Shown here: one piece after another, positions 1 through 9,140 of the stretch | Position numbering within the stretch: position 1 is the first letter of the stretch | How the letters are laid out: each line of letters opens with the position of its first letter | Assembly: GCA_964393535.1 (NCBI GenBank) | Contig: CAYMUC010000010.1 | Location: 1-47,419, forward strand | Length of the DNA stretch: 47,419 nt | Reading direction: 5' to 3' | DNA from: CAYMUC01 sp964393535 | GTDB taxonomy: Bacteria > Actinomycetota > Acidimicrobiia > Acidimicrobiales > Ilumatobacteraceae | Notes under the pieces: model-generated | Told to the model about the DNA's origin: nothing | Database searches by the model: none | What the model saw: the letters and a program-made list of their open reading frames with translations, nothing else | Position numbers and translations under genes: made by a program

Positions 1-816
1 GGGGAGGTCGAGCAGCGCATGAAGCAACCCACTGTCGGCCACGAACACCTTGGGCGCCTTCACTTGGCGCTTGGACACGTTGGCATGCCACGGCTGCAAC
101 TGCTCCACCACGCGTGCCGAGGTGAGCAGATCCAGATACCGGCGTACCGTGGTGTCAGCCACGCCGAACGAAGACGCGAATCTCGAGGCATTCCACACCT
201 GTCCGTGCACATGGGCCAACATCCGCCAGAAGCGTCCCGTGGTCGCCGGGGGAATCTGACCGGCCATACCCAACACATCTCGCTCGAGAAAGGTCCGTAT
301 GAAGTCGAGTCGCCACCGAAAACTGGTGGCCTCATCGGCAGCCAGGAACGACCGGGGAAAGCCACCGCGCCGCCACAACTGCTCGAGATGACCTGGCTCG
401 ATCTCGTCGATGGTCAGCGGTGTGAGGTCGTGGTGCGCAATGCGCCCAGCCAGGGTCTCGGAACTCTGTCGCAGCAACTCCGGCGCTGCACTACCCAGCA
501 CCAGATAGCGACGCTCGGGGAATCGGTCGATCACGGCGCGCAGCACAGGGAATAGGTCTGGACGACGTTGGATCTCGTCGAGTACCACTAATCCGTCCAG
601 TGGAGCCAACGCCAACTCTGGCTCGGCCAGCCGGGCCACATCACTCGGGAGCTCCAGGTCGAAGCGGTGCACCGGACCATTCCATGTGTCGGCGATGCAG
701 GCAGCCAGGGTGGTCTTTCCTACCTGGCGAGCACCGAGCAGTGCCACACAAGGAACCGTCGCCAAGAGTTCCCGCACCACTGCCACATGACGTGGACGCT
801 CGAGGAACGACATCAT
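1..816 (-). CDS. AAA ATPase with DUF4143-type C-terminal region, cut by the left window edge
   Basis: The reading frame is open from an ATG-ATG start at 816/813 to the left edge and gives 272 residues with no stop. Near the N-terminus is a Walker A motif (GARQVGKTTLA) and about 50 residues later a Walker B (LVVLDEIQRRPDLF). After that come sequences typical of ATPases with a DUF4143 C-terminal domain: LGSAAPELLRQ, LTPLTIDEIEP and a helix-turn-helix-like stretch (SSFGVADTTVRRYLDLL). Such proteins are usually stand-alone ATP-binding proteins linked to accessory DNA or toxin-like loci; the substrate is unknown. A GATAAT hexamer 8 nt before the ATG suggests a short or absent leader. It is divergent from the CWB2/RCC1 gene. 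The family call is firm; the cellular role is not known. Confidence 0.85.
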   Translation of the reverse strand, partial: MMSFLERPRHVAVVRELLATVPCVALLGARQVGKTTLAACIADTWNGPVHRFDLELPSDVARLAEPELALAPLDGLVVLDEIQRRPDLFPVLRAVIDRFPERRYLVLGSAAPELLRQSSETLAGRIAHHDLTPLTIDEIEPGHLEQLWRRGGFPRSFLAADEATSFRWRLDFIRTFLERDVLGMAGQIPPATTGRFWRMLAHVHGQVWNASRFASSFGVADTTVRRYLDLLTSARVVEQLQPWHANVSKRQVKAPKVFVADSGLLHALLDLP

Positions 817-824
817 GGGCTCAC

Positions 825-830
825 ATTATC
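825..830 (-). promoter_or_regulatory. Putative -10 element of the DUF4143 ATPase gene
   Basis: GATAAT on the minus strand lies 8 nt upstream of the ATG at 816. No convincing -35 was identified. The short distance fits a leaderless or near-leaderless transcript. Confidence 0.4.
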
Positions 831-916
831 CTTGCAAAGTCAGCGGCAGACACCGAGTCTTCATGGATAGAGCCATATGGTGCACATTGCTCTCCCCAGG
901 GTTCGGACTGCACGTT

Positions 917-932
917 GGGGTGCTGGCACCCC
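917..932. repeat. Perfect 7-bp inverted repeat in a divergent intergenic region
   Basis: GGGGTGC-TG-GCACCCC is a perfect inverted repeat with a 2-nt centre. It lies between the divergent ATPase and CWB2/RCC1 genes, about 50-65 nt before the latter's start. The site could bind a dimeric regulator; the loop is too small for a typical terminator and there is no T tract. Confidence 0.35.
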
Positions 933-971
933 GACCCGACGCGTCCGAGGCCAGGTTCGAAGGAATGTTCG

Positions 972-977
972 TACCGT
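972..977 (+). promoter_or_regulatory. Putative leaderless -10 element of the CWB2/RCC1 gene
   Basis: TACCGT is followed by exactly 6 nt (GCGGCC) and then the GTG start at 984. The same hexamer-spacing pattern occurs at several other genes in the window and supports choosing this GTG over later ATGs. Confidence 0.5.
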
Positions 978-983
978 GCGGCC

Positions 984-3728
984 GTGACACGTGTTCGCCG
1001 TGCAGTGGTGATGATGACGGCCCTGGCGGCCATGGCAGCGCCCCTGACCCTGCCCGACGGCGGGCGGGTGGACGCGTCGACGGCGGACTACGAACGGATG
1101 GCCGCCACCGACGCCCCCACCCTGGCCGTCGACATCGCCCGCCGGATCGCCGGTGGCGACCTCACCAACCTCACCGACCTGATCATCACCACCACCGAGG
1201 CACCCTTCGACGCGATCGTGTCGGCCGGTCTGGCCGGCTACCTCGACACCTGCCCCGGCGACGGCGGCCAACGCTGCAACCGCACCGCCACCCTGCTCAC
1301 CGCCAGCGACTCACTCTCCGAAATCACCACCCAGGCCATCACCACCACTGGCGTACCGCCAGATCGCATCACCCTCATCGGCGGCGTCGAAGCGGTCACC
1401 GACAACGTGCACCGTCAGATCGCGGCTGCCGCCGGTTGGGACGGCCGTGGCACCAACCCCGTGACGCGCGTCGCTGGCACCACCCGCTACGACACCGCCG
1501 CCGCCATCGCGACCCACATCACCGGTCGCGCCCGACAGACCGGTGGTCTGCCACTCCCCGCGTCGTACCGCACGATCATCGTGGCCAATGGCGAGCGCCC
1601 CGCCGATGCTCTGGCCGCCAGCACCCTGGCCTACCGGGGTGGTCACCTGCTCCTGCTGTCGCCCGGTGCCGCAGCCTCCGACGTGCTGACAGAGACCCTG
1701 GACACTCTCGGCGCGAACTGTGCTCTGGTGATCGGCGGCCTCGACGCACTGTCGGCCGAGGTGTCGAGCACGCTCTCCGACGCTCTCGCCACCACGGGTG
1801 CCGGCGGTTGCGCTGTGGAACGCATCGCCGGCACCGACCGGCACCACACCGCCGCACTCATCGCCACCCGACTCGCCGACGACCACGGTGCACCCGTGAC
1901 GGCACTACTGACCAACAGCGACGCCCGACCACTTCCCCTCACGGCGGCACCGCTGAGTCGCAGCAACGCTGCGCTGCTCTCCACCCGCACCGATCAACTC
2001 CCCACCACCACACGCGACTGGCTCAGCCGACACCCCACCATCACCCGCATCACCATCATCGGGCCCGAGACCAGCGTCTCGCCCCGGGTGGCCGCCGGCG
2101 CCCTCGACACGACCATCACTGCACCGACCACCGGCGGCAGCGGGGGCGGAGCCGGCGGCGGCTTCTCCCTCAACTACGCCTCCACCGAGTTCCTTACCAG
2201 CAGCACCTCACAGACCCTCACCCCGACGGTCACCGGTGGCACCGGGCCCTTCACCTACGCCATCACGAACGGCTCACTCCCCGCCGGCGTCAGCTTCGAC
2301 ACCTCCACCGGCACCTTCACCGGCCCCAGCACCTGGAACCTGGGCTTCGTCACCGTCTCCGTCGGACGCCACTACTCGTGCGGCATCCTCACCGACACCA
2401 CGGCACGCTGCTGGGGCAACGGCGGCGACGGTCAGCGAGGCGACGGTACGGGCGGCATCGAGCCCTACCCTGCAGCCGTGCTCGCCTCAGGCACGCAAGC
2501 CGCCAACCCCGTCACCCTCAGCGGCGTCACACAGATCTCCGCCGGCTTGGCCCACACCTGTCTGGTCCTCGTCGACACCACCGCACGCTGCTTCGGGTGG
2601 AACTTCAACGGCGCACTCGGGGACGGCACCACGACCAGTCGCTACAACCCGGTCGCCGTCCTCGCCTCGGGCACCCAGGCCAGCAACCCAGTCACCCTCA
2701 GCGGCATCACGCAGATCACGGTCGGCACTTACCAGACGTGTGCACTCCTGGCTGATGCAACTGCCCGGTGCTGGGGTGCCAACGGTCAGGGTCAACTGGG
2801 CGACGGCACCCAGACACGAAGGCTGAACCCCGTCGCCGTGCTCGCCTCGGGCACCCAGGCCTCCAGCCCCGTCACCCTCAGCGGCATCACGCAGATCGAG
2901 ACCGGCTCGGTCTACTCCACCGAAAACCGCGAGCACACCTGTGCCGTGATGGCCGACACCACCGTGCGCTGCTGGGGCCGTAACGACAACGGACAATTGG
3001 GTGACGGCACCACCTCGACACGACGGCTGAACCCCGGGGCGGTACTGGCATCAGGAACGCAGGCCTCGAGCCCGGTCACCCTCAGTGGCGTCACCCAGAT
3101 CTCCGTGGGTTACCTCTACGCCTGCGCCCGGATGGTGGACACCACGGCCCGCTGTTGGGGCCTCGGGGGCTACGGCAATCTGGGCGACGGCACCACGACA
3201 CAACGGCCGAACCCGGTGGCGGTTCTGGCCTCGGGTGATCAGTCAGCCAGTCCGGTGACCCTCAGTGGCATCACCCGGGTCGCCGTCGCCTACGCACACA
3301 CCTGCGCCGTGCTCGCCGACACCACGGCCCGGTGCTGGGGCGACAACTCCAACGGCAAGCTCGGTACTGGCCTGTCGACATGGGCCGGCAGTAATCCCGT
3401 CCGAGTGCTGGCCTCGGGTACTGAAGCCGGCACTCCTGTGGTCCAGACGGGTGTCGTCGACATCGCAGGAGGCGAGTGGCACACCTGCGCCGCGTTGGCC
3501 GATGGCGGTGCCCGCTGTTGGGGTTACAACTTCTACGGGATGCTCGGGGATGGCACCGACGGAACCACTCGCCTGAACCCCGTGCGCGTGTTGGCCTCGG
3601 GTACCGAGGCCAGCAACCCGGTCGTGTTGGGCGGCGTCATCACGCTGGCGCCCACCACCGTCACCGTGACGGTGACCGACTCGACAGCAGCCACCGCCAG
3701 CCGGGTCGTGACCCTCACGACGAGGTAG
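984..3728 (+). CDS. Secreted surface protein: cell-wall-binding repeats (CWB2) plus RCC1-like repeats
   Basis: The 914-residue product begins with a signal peptide (RVRR then a hydrophobic run to about residue 22). Residues about 60-375 contain CWB2-type repeats, recognisable by AGTTRYDTAAAIA, IAGTDRHHTAALIATRLA and ITLIGG/LVIGG motifs; CWB2 domains attach proteins to cell-wall polymers. A Gly/Ser linker (about 380-392) leads to the first half of an Ig-like He_PIG domain (TPTVTGGTGPFTYAITNGSL). Seven RCC1-like repeats of about 60 residues follow, each with C(A)xLADTTARCWG and GDGT motifs and two conserved Cys. The final ~25 residues look like the last strand of the interrupted Ig domain. The likely role is a propeller-shaped extracellular binding or adhesion module held on the wall; the ligand is unknown. 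Confidence 0.85.
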   Translation: MTRVRRAVVMMTALAAMAAPLTLPDGGRVDASTADYERMAATDAPTLAVDIARRIAGGDLTNLTDLIITTTEAPFDAIVSAGLAGYLDTCPGDGGQRCNRTATLLTASDSLSEITTQAITTTGVPPDRITLIGGVEAVTDNVHRQIAAAAGWDGRGTNPVTRVAGTTRYDTAAAIATHITGRARQTGGLPLPASYRTIIVANGERPADALAASTLAYRGGHLLLLSPGAAASDVLTETLDTLGANCALVIGGLDALSAEVSSTLSDALATTGAGGCAVERIAGTDRHHTAALIATRLADDHGAPVTALLTNSDARPLPLTAAPLSRSNAALLSTRTDQLPTTTRDWLSRHPTITRITIIGPETSVSPRVAAGALDTTITAPTTGGSGGGAGGGFSLNYASTEFLTSSTSQTLTPTVTGGTGPFTYAITNGSLPAGVSFDTSTGTFTGPSTWNLGFVTVSVGRHYSCGILTDTTARCWGNGGDGQRGDGTGGIEPYPAAVLASGTQAANPVTLSGVTQISAGLAHTCLVLVDTTARCFGWNFNGALGDGTTTSRYNPVAVLASGTQASNPVTLSGITQITVGTYQTCALLADATARCWGANGQGQLGDGTQTRRLNPVAVLASGTQASSPVTLSGITQIETGSVYSTENREHTCAVMADTTVRCWGRNDNGQLGDGTTSTRRLNPGAVLASGTQASSPVTLSGVTQISVGYLYACARMVDTTARCWGLGGYGNLGDGTTTQRPNPVAVLASGDQSASPVTLSGITRVAVAYAHTCAVLADTTARCWGDNSNGKLGTGLSTWAGSNPVRVLASGTEAGTPVVQTGVVDIAGGEWHTCAALADGGARCWGYNFYGMLGDGTDGTTRLNPVRVLASGTEASNPVVLGGVITLAPTTVTVTVTDSTAATASRVVTLTTR
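2350..3650 (+). repeat. Seven tandem RCC1-like coding repeats, about 180 bp each
   Basis: Each unit encodes about 60 residues with the pattern HTCAxxADTTARCWGxNxxGQLGDGT, then an NPVAVLASGTQA-like stretch and PVTLSGITQI. Seven units match the seven blades of an RCC1 propeller. Units 2-4 are the most similar to one another, which suggests recent internal duplication or homogenisation. Confidence 0.85.
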
Positions 3729-3821
3729 TACGCCGTCGGGGCAACCCGGCTCGGCAGAACTCGACCCTGCGAGCCACCCGCCACAACCTGGCCCGCGACG
3801 CCAAGGCCAGGTCCGATTCGT

Positions 3822-3827
3822 TAGTGT
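3822..3827 (+). promoter_or_regulatory. Putative leaderless -10 element of the large exported protein gene
   Basis: TAGTGT lies 8 nt before GTG 3836 and no Shine-Dalgarno precedes that codon. It sits in the only non-coding gap (about 107 nt) between the two large genes. Confidence 0.4.
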
Positions 3828-3835
3828 TCGCCCCC

Positions 3836-6800
3836 GTGATCGAAGATGTCAACAACGGTGATGTGGAGTCGAACGCCTCATCGCGGCAGCGACGGCCACT
3901 CATCATCGGCACCCTTGCCGTGGCACTCGGTGCCGTGCTGGCACTGATACTGCTGACCCGAGGCGACGACGAGCCCACTGTGTCGCGGCAAGCCAGTGCC
4001 ATCGACGGCGCTCTCGAGGTGATCAACGTCGGACGCCTCCAGATCGTGCGACACGCCGACGGCACCGCCGTGTTGGATCTGGTGAACGGCACGCTGGTGG
4101 AACAGCCGACAGCAACGGTTCCAGTCATCCCCGAGACCACCGTCCCCGAGACCACCGCGCCCGAGACCACGATCGCCCCACCGTCGACGGCTGCGCCCGA
4201 CACCACCGACACCAGCGTCACCCCCGACACCAGCGAGCCGACGACCACCACCACGACCCTGCCCACCTCCACGGCGCCCACCACCTCGTTCGCCGTGATG
4301 ACCGTGCCCACCGACACCGCCGGCCTCGACGTCAGTGGCTGCACACTGGCCCGAGCCGCTCTCGCCATCGCCGCCGATGCAGCCACTCAGCCCGGCGCCG
4401 GTCAGGGGATCCTCACCACCAAGATCCCTGGCCTCGACCTCGACGCCACCTTCGAGAACGTCACCGCCACCCTTCGCTGCAACGACGACAGCCTCATCCG
4501 CCTCACCGGCACGCTGCGCACCGGGACCATCGTGCTATCGGCCGACCTCACGCTCAGTTGGCCCGACACCTCCACCCTGGTCCCCGAAGTGCGACTGGTG
4601 GGCAGCATCACCGGCTCTGCCGATGTCGGCCTGGTGAGCCTGTCGGACCTGGTGGTACCGGCGGCGCAGATGATCGGCGCCGACCTCACGGCATCAGACC
4701 TGCCCCTCGACCTCGATGTACGGCAACTGCGTGTGGACGGTCGTTGGCCCCGCATCGGGCCGGCGTGGCTGGACCTGTCGGTGGGGACCCGACTCAGGAC
4801 CAACCAACAGGACGCCCTGGGGGTGAACCTGCTGGTGTCGGCAAGCGGCGACGTGAACAGCACCACCGAACCGACGGTGCTGTGGGGTGTGCATCTCGAC
4901 CCGAGTCAAGGTCGCACCGCCGACCTGGAAACACTTCTGAGAACACAGGACCTGTCGTGGCTGGGCGGTATGCAGTTTCCCGAGTTGCGCCTCGGCTACG
5001 TGACACCCAGCGACCGCAGTGTGACGCTGAACTCCTTCGCCGCTGATCGCCTGGTGGCACGCGACTTCTTCACCGACTCCGCCGGTGCCCTCGACGAGAA
5101 CGCCACCTTCGACGCCACCCTGCGGGGCACGGGTACCGTGCGCCTGGCCAGCCTGGGTCGGCAACTCCAAGACGTGTTCGGCTACAGCGATGACGCCCGA
5201 GCCCGGGTGTCAGGCGAACTGGGCCTGCGCATCGGCGACCTGCTGAAGCCGTCGGGCACCCTGGTGGACGTGACCCGAGTGGCACTGGAGGTGTCGCTAC
5301 CGGCCACCGATGGTGCCGCCAGTTCGGTGATGCCCGACTGGCTGGGTCTCGCCGAGACCCGGGTGGGCATGCGTTGGACGCCCACGACCGGTGTCGACGT
5401 GTCACTGAGCGCCGGTGCCCGCCTCACTCTCCCCGACCCGTCACAACCCACGGGTGTCGTGACGCTCACGCCCACGCTCGACGGCCGTCTCGCCGTGTCC
5501 GACACCGGAAGCGACGTCACACTGCGCCTCGAAGGTCTCACCCGGGGTACGGCGGCATCCCCTGCATGGCCGAATGCCTTCGGTCTCGACTGGTTCGACC
5601 TCGTCGACGCCGGCACCACGGTGGAGGTGACCACCACCAGTGCGCAGGTGACCTCGTTCGGCGTGATGAACCTTGGCGGCATCCCCACCCGGGTGAACCT
5701 CGGCGTGAGCAGTGGCTCCGAGCGCACCTCGCTCACGCTGGACGCCGCCATCAGCGGTCGGTTGTCACTGGCAGCCGTGGCCCGCCAGTGGGGACTGGAT
5801 GTGTCGAAAGAGTTCGATGTGAGCGTCGGTGGTGACCCCACTCGTCCTGCACGATTCGGTGGCCGTCTCGACATCGCCTCCGACGGCACCGTGACGGGCA
5901 GCCTGGGTTTCGACGCTCGCAGTGACCTCACCATCGGGCCCTCCACCTTCGGAGCAGACATGGTGCTGTCGCTGGGCTTCGACGCCGACGGCACCGTGAG
6001 CGCCTTCACCGGCGCGCGCCTCGATGCCACCACCATCGCCACGGTCGCTGGGGCCATCAGCAGCGATCTCGGCCGCTCGTTGGCCACCACCAACCTGGGC
6101 GCAGTGACGTTGCCCAGCACAGGCATCGTGATCACCAGCGAGGCCATCGACCATACGTCGACCACACTCAGCACCGCCCAACGGGCCTTCTTCGACCCGT
6201 TGTATGGCTGCACCGGTCAGCCTCGCTGCGCCTATACGGTGCGCCTCGAACCTGGGGTACACCTCCTGTCGCCGTTCCAGATGCCCCGCCAGCCTGGCTC
6301 GACCACCAAGGTCCTGTTCGACGACGTGTACCGAGCGTTCTGGGCCGAGGACTCACCCACCGCCCAGTTCAACCTGTCGCTCACCTTGCCGCCAGCGGGT
6401 CAACCCCTCATCTCGGCAGGCTTCGAAGCGGCCATCAGATTGAACATCCGTCCAGACGTCACCCGGCAGGCCGACTGGTTCCGTTCGGCGGATCTGGCAG
6501 TGGCGTTGAAGTTGGCCGGCACCGGACTGTCCTTCGAGCTCGCAGGCGACCTGGGCATTCGCATGCTGGACGAGACCCGCACCACGGCCGCTGACTGCAG
6601 CGCGAAGACCTGGGTGGCCGACGGGCGCCCCGGTGGTGGGGGTTGTTACGACGAACTCGATTTCGCCGTGGCCACCTCGCTGCAACTCGGTGCCACCAGT
6701 CGCTTCACCCTCGCCGGATCCATCGTGAGCGACAAGGGTTGGCGCCAACCCTTGGGCATCGAGTTCCTGGAGTTCGGTGCAGTGGCAGTGAAACTCGACG

Positions 6801-8368
6801 TGGCCGTGGACGCCGCCGGACCGAGCTTTCAGTTGGGGTTCTACGTGAGCGGCAAGATCATCACCGAACGCGGTGACAGGGACCTCGCCGGGTCCATGGT
6901 GGTGGGCCTGCGCGTGGTGGCCACACCGCCGTATGTCATCCCCAACTTCGGTGGCCTGCGGGTGAGCAGTCGCTCGGGCTTCGACCTCGCCGACCTCATG
7001 CTGCTGGCGGGCACCGCCCCCTCACAGGCAGCAGGCCTCGGCGAACCACCCGCCGACCTGCCCGCCGCCTCTCTGCGCAACGCCGAGTTCATGGTGGGCA
7101 CCGCCGACTACCCCGACCTGTGCATCGCCACCGGGCTGCGCTTCTCGGCCGAGTTGTACCTGGGCCAATCGCCGGCACGAGCAGCCACGGCGGTCGAGAC
7201 TCCTCGGTCGTGTACGCCTCAACCCGCGTCGAGTTCCCTCGACTGCCGACGAGCTGCTCGCCCCTGCGACGCCGTGGTGGGCCTGCGAGTGGGCAGTAAC
7301 GGCGTCACCCTGGCAGGGGGCATCGGTCGCTTTGCGTTGGGTCGTCTCGAAGTGACCGACGCCGAGATGTTCGTGGACCTCAACGCCACTGCCCCCACGG
7401 TAAAGGTGTCGGGACAGGCAGCGGTCCAAGGGTTGGGACGCGGCGGTGTGGTGGTGGACATCCAACCCACGAGCAGCACGCTGCAGGGCAGCCTGGAACT
7501 CACGACCCAGGTAGGGGGCCCCACCCGGCTACCGGCGCTTCGGGCCAGTGTGAGCGCTGTGGTGAACGCCGATGTGCTCGCCATGCTGCGCACCGGCGAC
7601 ACCAGCAAGGCCAGCCTGGAACTCCATGTGCTGCTGCAGAGCGACTTCGGTGCCCTGGTGCGCACCATCGTGGGCGACGCCGTACGGGATTTCACCGACA
7701 CCCTGCTGCTGCTGGACGGCGTCTACCAGGACCTGAAGGCGAATGACGGTGACGTGCTGCGCACGCTGCGCACCGTCCCCAAGACCCTGTACGACCAGGG
7801 CGTGCGGGTGCCACTGTGGGTGTACAACCCTCGGCCACTCACCATGGACCTCACCGTGGCGGCCGGAGCCATCGACGACTTCGTCACCAAGAACCGCCTC
7901 CCCCGACCCACGTTCGGACAGATCTTCGCTGGCACGCCGGTGAACCCACCCATCCTGGGTATCACCCGCATCCCGGGCATCAAGGACTTCATCCCCAGCG
8001 CCCCCGGATCGTTCACCGAGTTCCTCGAACGCATCGTGGAACCGGCCATGGACCAGGCCATGCAGCGACTGGGCGCCCCCTCGGGGTACACGGTGCAGAC
8101 CCTCATCGCCGATCTCGAGAACTGGGTCGCCACCATCGACGTCCCTGCCGCCATCAGTTGCGCCGATTTCCGATTGTCGTTGAGCAGTACCTCGAACCGG
8201 ACCACCTTGCGGGTGGCCGGCAACATCGGCGAACACCCGTTGGGCATCGCTGTCACCTGGGACTTCACCAAGCCGTTCTGGGATCAGCTGGCAAGCGTGG
8301 GACCAACCCTGGTGCGTCAGCTGTTCGTGGAACCGGTCCCGGTGACCTGCGAGTTCGCCGCCTCATGA
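3836..8368 (+). CDS. Giant single-pass membrane-anchored exported protein, family not recognised
   Basis: The 1510-residue product has a basic N-terminus (SRQRRP), one transmembrane segment (about residues 21-41) and then a Thr/Pro-rich stalk with PETT and DTT repeats (about 85-152). The rest (~1350 residues) should lie outside the membrane. It is rich in alternating hydrophobic and polar residues, as expected of beta structure, and repeats a loose motif in which a Trp plus LxL is followed by strands ending in SAxxxL (for example PAWLDLSVGTRL, PDWLGLAETRVGM, LDWFDLVDAGTTV). Cysteines are few and paired. No catalytic motif or known domain was recognised. GTG 3836 was chosen because of the upstream TAGTGT; GTG 3824 is an in-frame alternative. 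The next gene, a lipoprotein, follows after 29 nt and may be co-transcribed. Confidence 0.75.
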   Translation: MIEDVNNGDVESNASSRQRRPLIIGTLAVALGAVLALILLTRGDDEPTVSRQASAIDGALEVINVGRLQIVRHADGTAVLDLVNGTLVEQPTATVPVIPETTVPETTAPETTIAPPSTAAPDTTDTSVTPDTSEPTTTTTTLPTSTAPTTSFAVMTVPTDTAGLDVSGCTLARAALAIAADAATQPGAGQGILTTKIPGLDLDATFENVTATLRCNDDSLIRLTGTLRTGTIVLSADLTLSWPDTSTLVPEVRLVGSITGSADVGLVSLSDLVVPAAQMIGADLTASDLPLDLDVRQLRVDGRWPRIGPAWLDLSVGTRLRTNQQDALGVNLLVSASGDVNSTTEPTVLWGVHLDPSQGRTADLETLLRTQDLSWLGGMQFPELRLGYVTPSDRSVTLNSFAADRLVARDFFTDSAGALDENATFDATLRGTGTVRLASLGRQLQDVFGYSDDARARVSGELGLRIGDLLKPSGTLVDVTRVALEVSLPATDGAASSVMPDWLGLAETRVGMRWTPTTGVDVSLSAGARLTLPDPSQPTGVVTLTPTLDGRLAVSDTGSDVTLRLEGLTRGTAASPAWPNAFGLDWFDLVDAGTTVEVTTTSAQVTSFGVMNLGGIPTRVNLGVSSGSERTSLTLDAAISGRLSLAAVARQWGLDVSKEFDVSVGGDPTRPARFGGRLDIASDGTVTGSLGFDARSDLTIGPSTFGADMVLSLGFDADGTVSAFTGARLDATTIATVAGAISSDLGRSLATTNLGAVTLPSTGIVITSEAIDHTSTTLSTAQRAFFDPLYGCTGQPRCAYTVRLEPGVHLLSPFQMPRQPGSTTKVLFDDVYRAFWAEDSPTAQFNLSLTLPPAGQPLISAGFEAAIRLNIRPDVTRQADWFRSADLAVALKLAGTGLSFELAGDLGIRMLDETRTTAADCSAKTWVADGRPGGGGCYDELDFAVATSLQLGATSRFTLAGSIVSDKGWRQPLGIEFLEFGAVAVKLDVAVDAAGPSFQLGFYVSGKIITERGDRDLAGSMVVGLRVVATPPYVIPNFGGLRVSSRSGFDLADLMLLAGTAPSQAAGLGEPPADLPAASLRNAEFMVGTADYPDLCIATGLRFSAELYLGQSPARAATAVETPRSCTPQPASSSLDCRRAARPCDAVVGLRVGSNGVTLAGGIGRFALGRLEVTDAEMFVDLNATAPTVKVSGQAAVQGLGRGGVVVDIQPTSSTLQGSLELTTQVGGPTRLPALRASVSAVVNADVLAMLRTGDTSKASLELHVLLQSDFGALVRTIVGDAVRDFTDTLLLLDGVYQDLKANDGDVLRTLRTVPKTLYDQGVRVPLWVYNPRPLTMDLTVAAGAIDDFVTKNRLPRPTFGQIFAGTPVNPPILGITRIPGIKDFIPSAPGSFTEFLERIVEPAMDQAMQRLGAPSGYTVQTLIADLENWVATIDVPAAISCADFRLSLSSTSNRTTLRVAGNIGEHPLGIAVTWDFTKPFWDQLASVGPTLVRQLFVEPVPVTCEFAAS

Positions 8369-8397
8369 TCTCTTCACCACCCCCGAGAGGAACACCC

Positions 8398-8820
8398 ATG
8401 AAGAACCGAACCCTTCGTAGCAGTCTCCTGGCCCTGAGTGCCCTGGCGCTCGTAGCCGCCTGCGGCAACGACGACTCGCCGGCGCCCACCACCGCACCCA
8501 CCACAGCGGCGCCGACCACCACCACGCCCGGCGGTATGGGCGGTATGGGCGGCGGCACCGCCAACCCGGCTGCCGTGTACTGCGGCGTGCAAGGCGGCAC
8601 CTACAACGCTGGCGACGAGACCTGCGCCCTGGCCGACGGCCGAGTGGTGGACTCGTGGGAGTTCTTCCGCGGAGAGACCGAGGAGAGTACCCAGATCGCC
8701 AACCCCGCTGCCGTGTACTGCGCCGAGCAGGGCGGCACGCACAACCTCGACGACGGCACCTGCACCCTGCCCGACGGCACCGTCAAGGACGCCTGGGACT
8801 ACTTCCGCGAGAACCACTGA
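8398..8820 (+). CDS. Small lipoprotein with two DUF333-like repeats
   Basis: The 140-residue product has a lipoprotein signal peptide with lipobox LVAAC (Cys22), an Ala/Pro/Thr linker and a Gly/Met stretch. Two copies of a ~35-residue unit follow: NPAAVYC, then QGGT, an Asp/Glu stretch, a second Cys, an L(P/A)DGxVxDxW core and a final FR. This matches DUF333, a short domain found in exported proteins often annotated as hemolysin-like; no biochemical function is established. The two Cys in each unit probably pair. A good Shine-Dalgarno (GAGAGG) ends 7 nt before the ATG. It lies 29 nt after the giant exported protein and is probably in the same transcript. Confidence 0.85.
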   Translation: MKNRTLRSSLLALSALALVAACGNDDSPAPTTAPTTAAPTTTTPGGMGGMGGGTANPAAVYCGVQGGTYNAGDETCALADGRVVDSWEFFRGETEESTQIANPAAVYCAEQGGTHNLDDGTCTLPDGTVKDAWDYFRENH

Positions 8821-8833
8821 ACACGTAGGGGTG

Positions 8834-8845
8834 GCGGCATGCCGC
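8834..8845. repeat. 12-bp perfect palindrome downstream of the DUF333 gene
   Basis: GCGGCATGCCGC lies 14 nt after the lipoprotein stop. It could be a weak hairpin at the end of the transcript or a binding site. No T-rich tract follows, so a classic intrinsic terminator is not supported. Confidence 0.3.
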
Positions 8846-8885
8846 TCACGGACGGCGGTGTCGGAACGGACAACGCCCACGCCGC

Positions 8886-8901
8886 GATATCGTGTGATAT
8901 C
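8886..8901. promoter_or_regulatory. Putative VapB operator overlapping the promoter
   Basis: GATATC-GTGT-GATATC is a pair of identical palindromic half-sites 18 nt before the GTG start of the antitoxin gene. Antitoxins of this type usually repress their own operon through such paired sites. TGATAT within the second half-site could serve as the -10 element. Confidence 0.5.
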
Positions 8902-8918
8902 TGCTCCAAGGAGACCAT

Positions 8919-9140
8919 GTGGCCGACCTGCTCATCCGAGACATCCCCGATGAGGTGATCGCTGCGATCGACGCCCACGCCAGACGGGTCGGCCTCTCAC
9001 GAACCGAATACGTGCGCAGGACACTGGAACGTGAGCGCGCCGGTAGCACTGGCCCGGTCGTGCTCGAGGACCTCCAGCGAGTCGCCTCGCTGGCCAGCGA
9101 CCTCGAAAGCCCCGATGTGATGGCCGACGCCTGGTCGTGA
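8919..9140 (+). CDS. VapB-type antitoxin (ribbon-helix-helix)
   Basis: The 73-residue product starts MADLLIRDIPDEVIAAIDAHA and continues with LSRTEYVRRTLERE, the ribbon-helix-helix pattern of VapB/FitA-like antitoxins. The N-terminal strand and two helices should bind the operator as a dimer; the C-terminal tail (about 50-73) should wrap the toxin. The GTG start is set by a strong Shine-Dalgarno (AAGGAGA, 8908-8914); an ATG two bases earlier is in another frame. Its stop overlaps the toxin start (GTGA), so translation is coupled. Confidence 0.9.
   Translation: MADLLIRDIPDEVIAAIDAHARRVGLSRTEYVRRTLERERAGSTGPVVLEDLQRVASLASDLESPDVMADAWS

Noticed and set aside
600..983. An upstream extension of the CWB2/RCC1 frame starting at an ATG at 600
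   Set aside because: It overlaps the divergent ATPase gene, looks like shadow coding, and would place the signal peptide inside the protein.
2350..3650. Regularly spaced repeats considered as a CRISPR array
   Set aside because: They are ~180-bp coding repeats in one open frame that translate to RCC1 units.
5182..6213. A 343-codon open frame on the minus strand within the giant exported protein gene
   Set aside because: Low-complexity Ser/Arg/Pro translation opposite a well-supported gene.
8834..8845. Palindrome considered as an intrinsic terminator
   Set aside because: The loop is absent and there is no T-rich tract; it is only listed as a palindrome.
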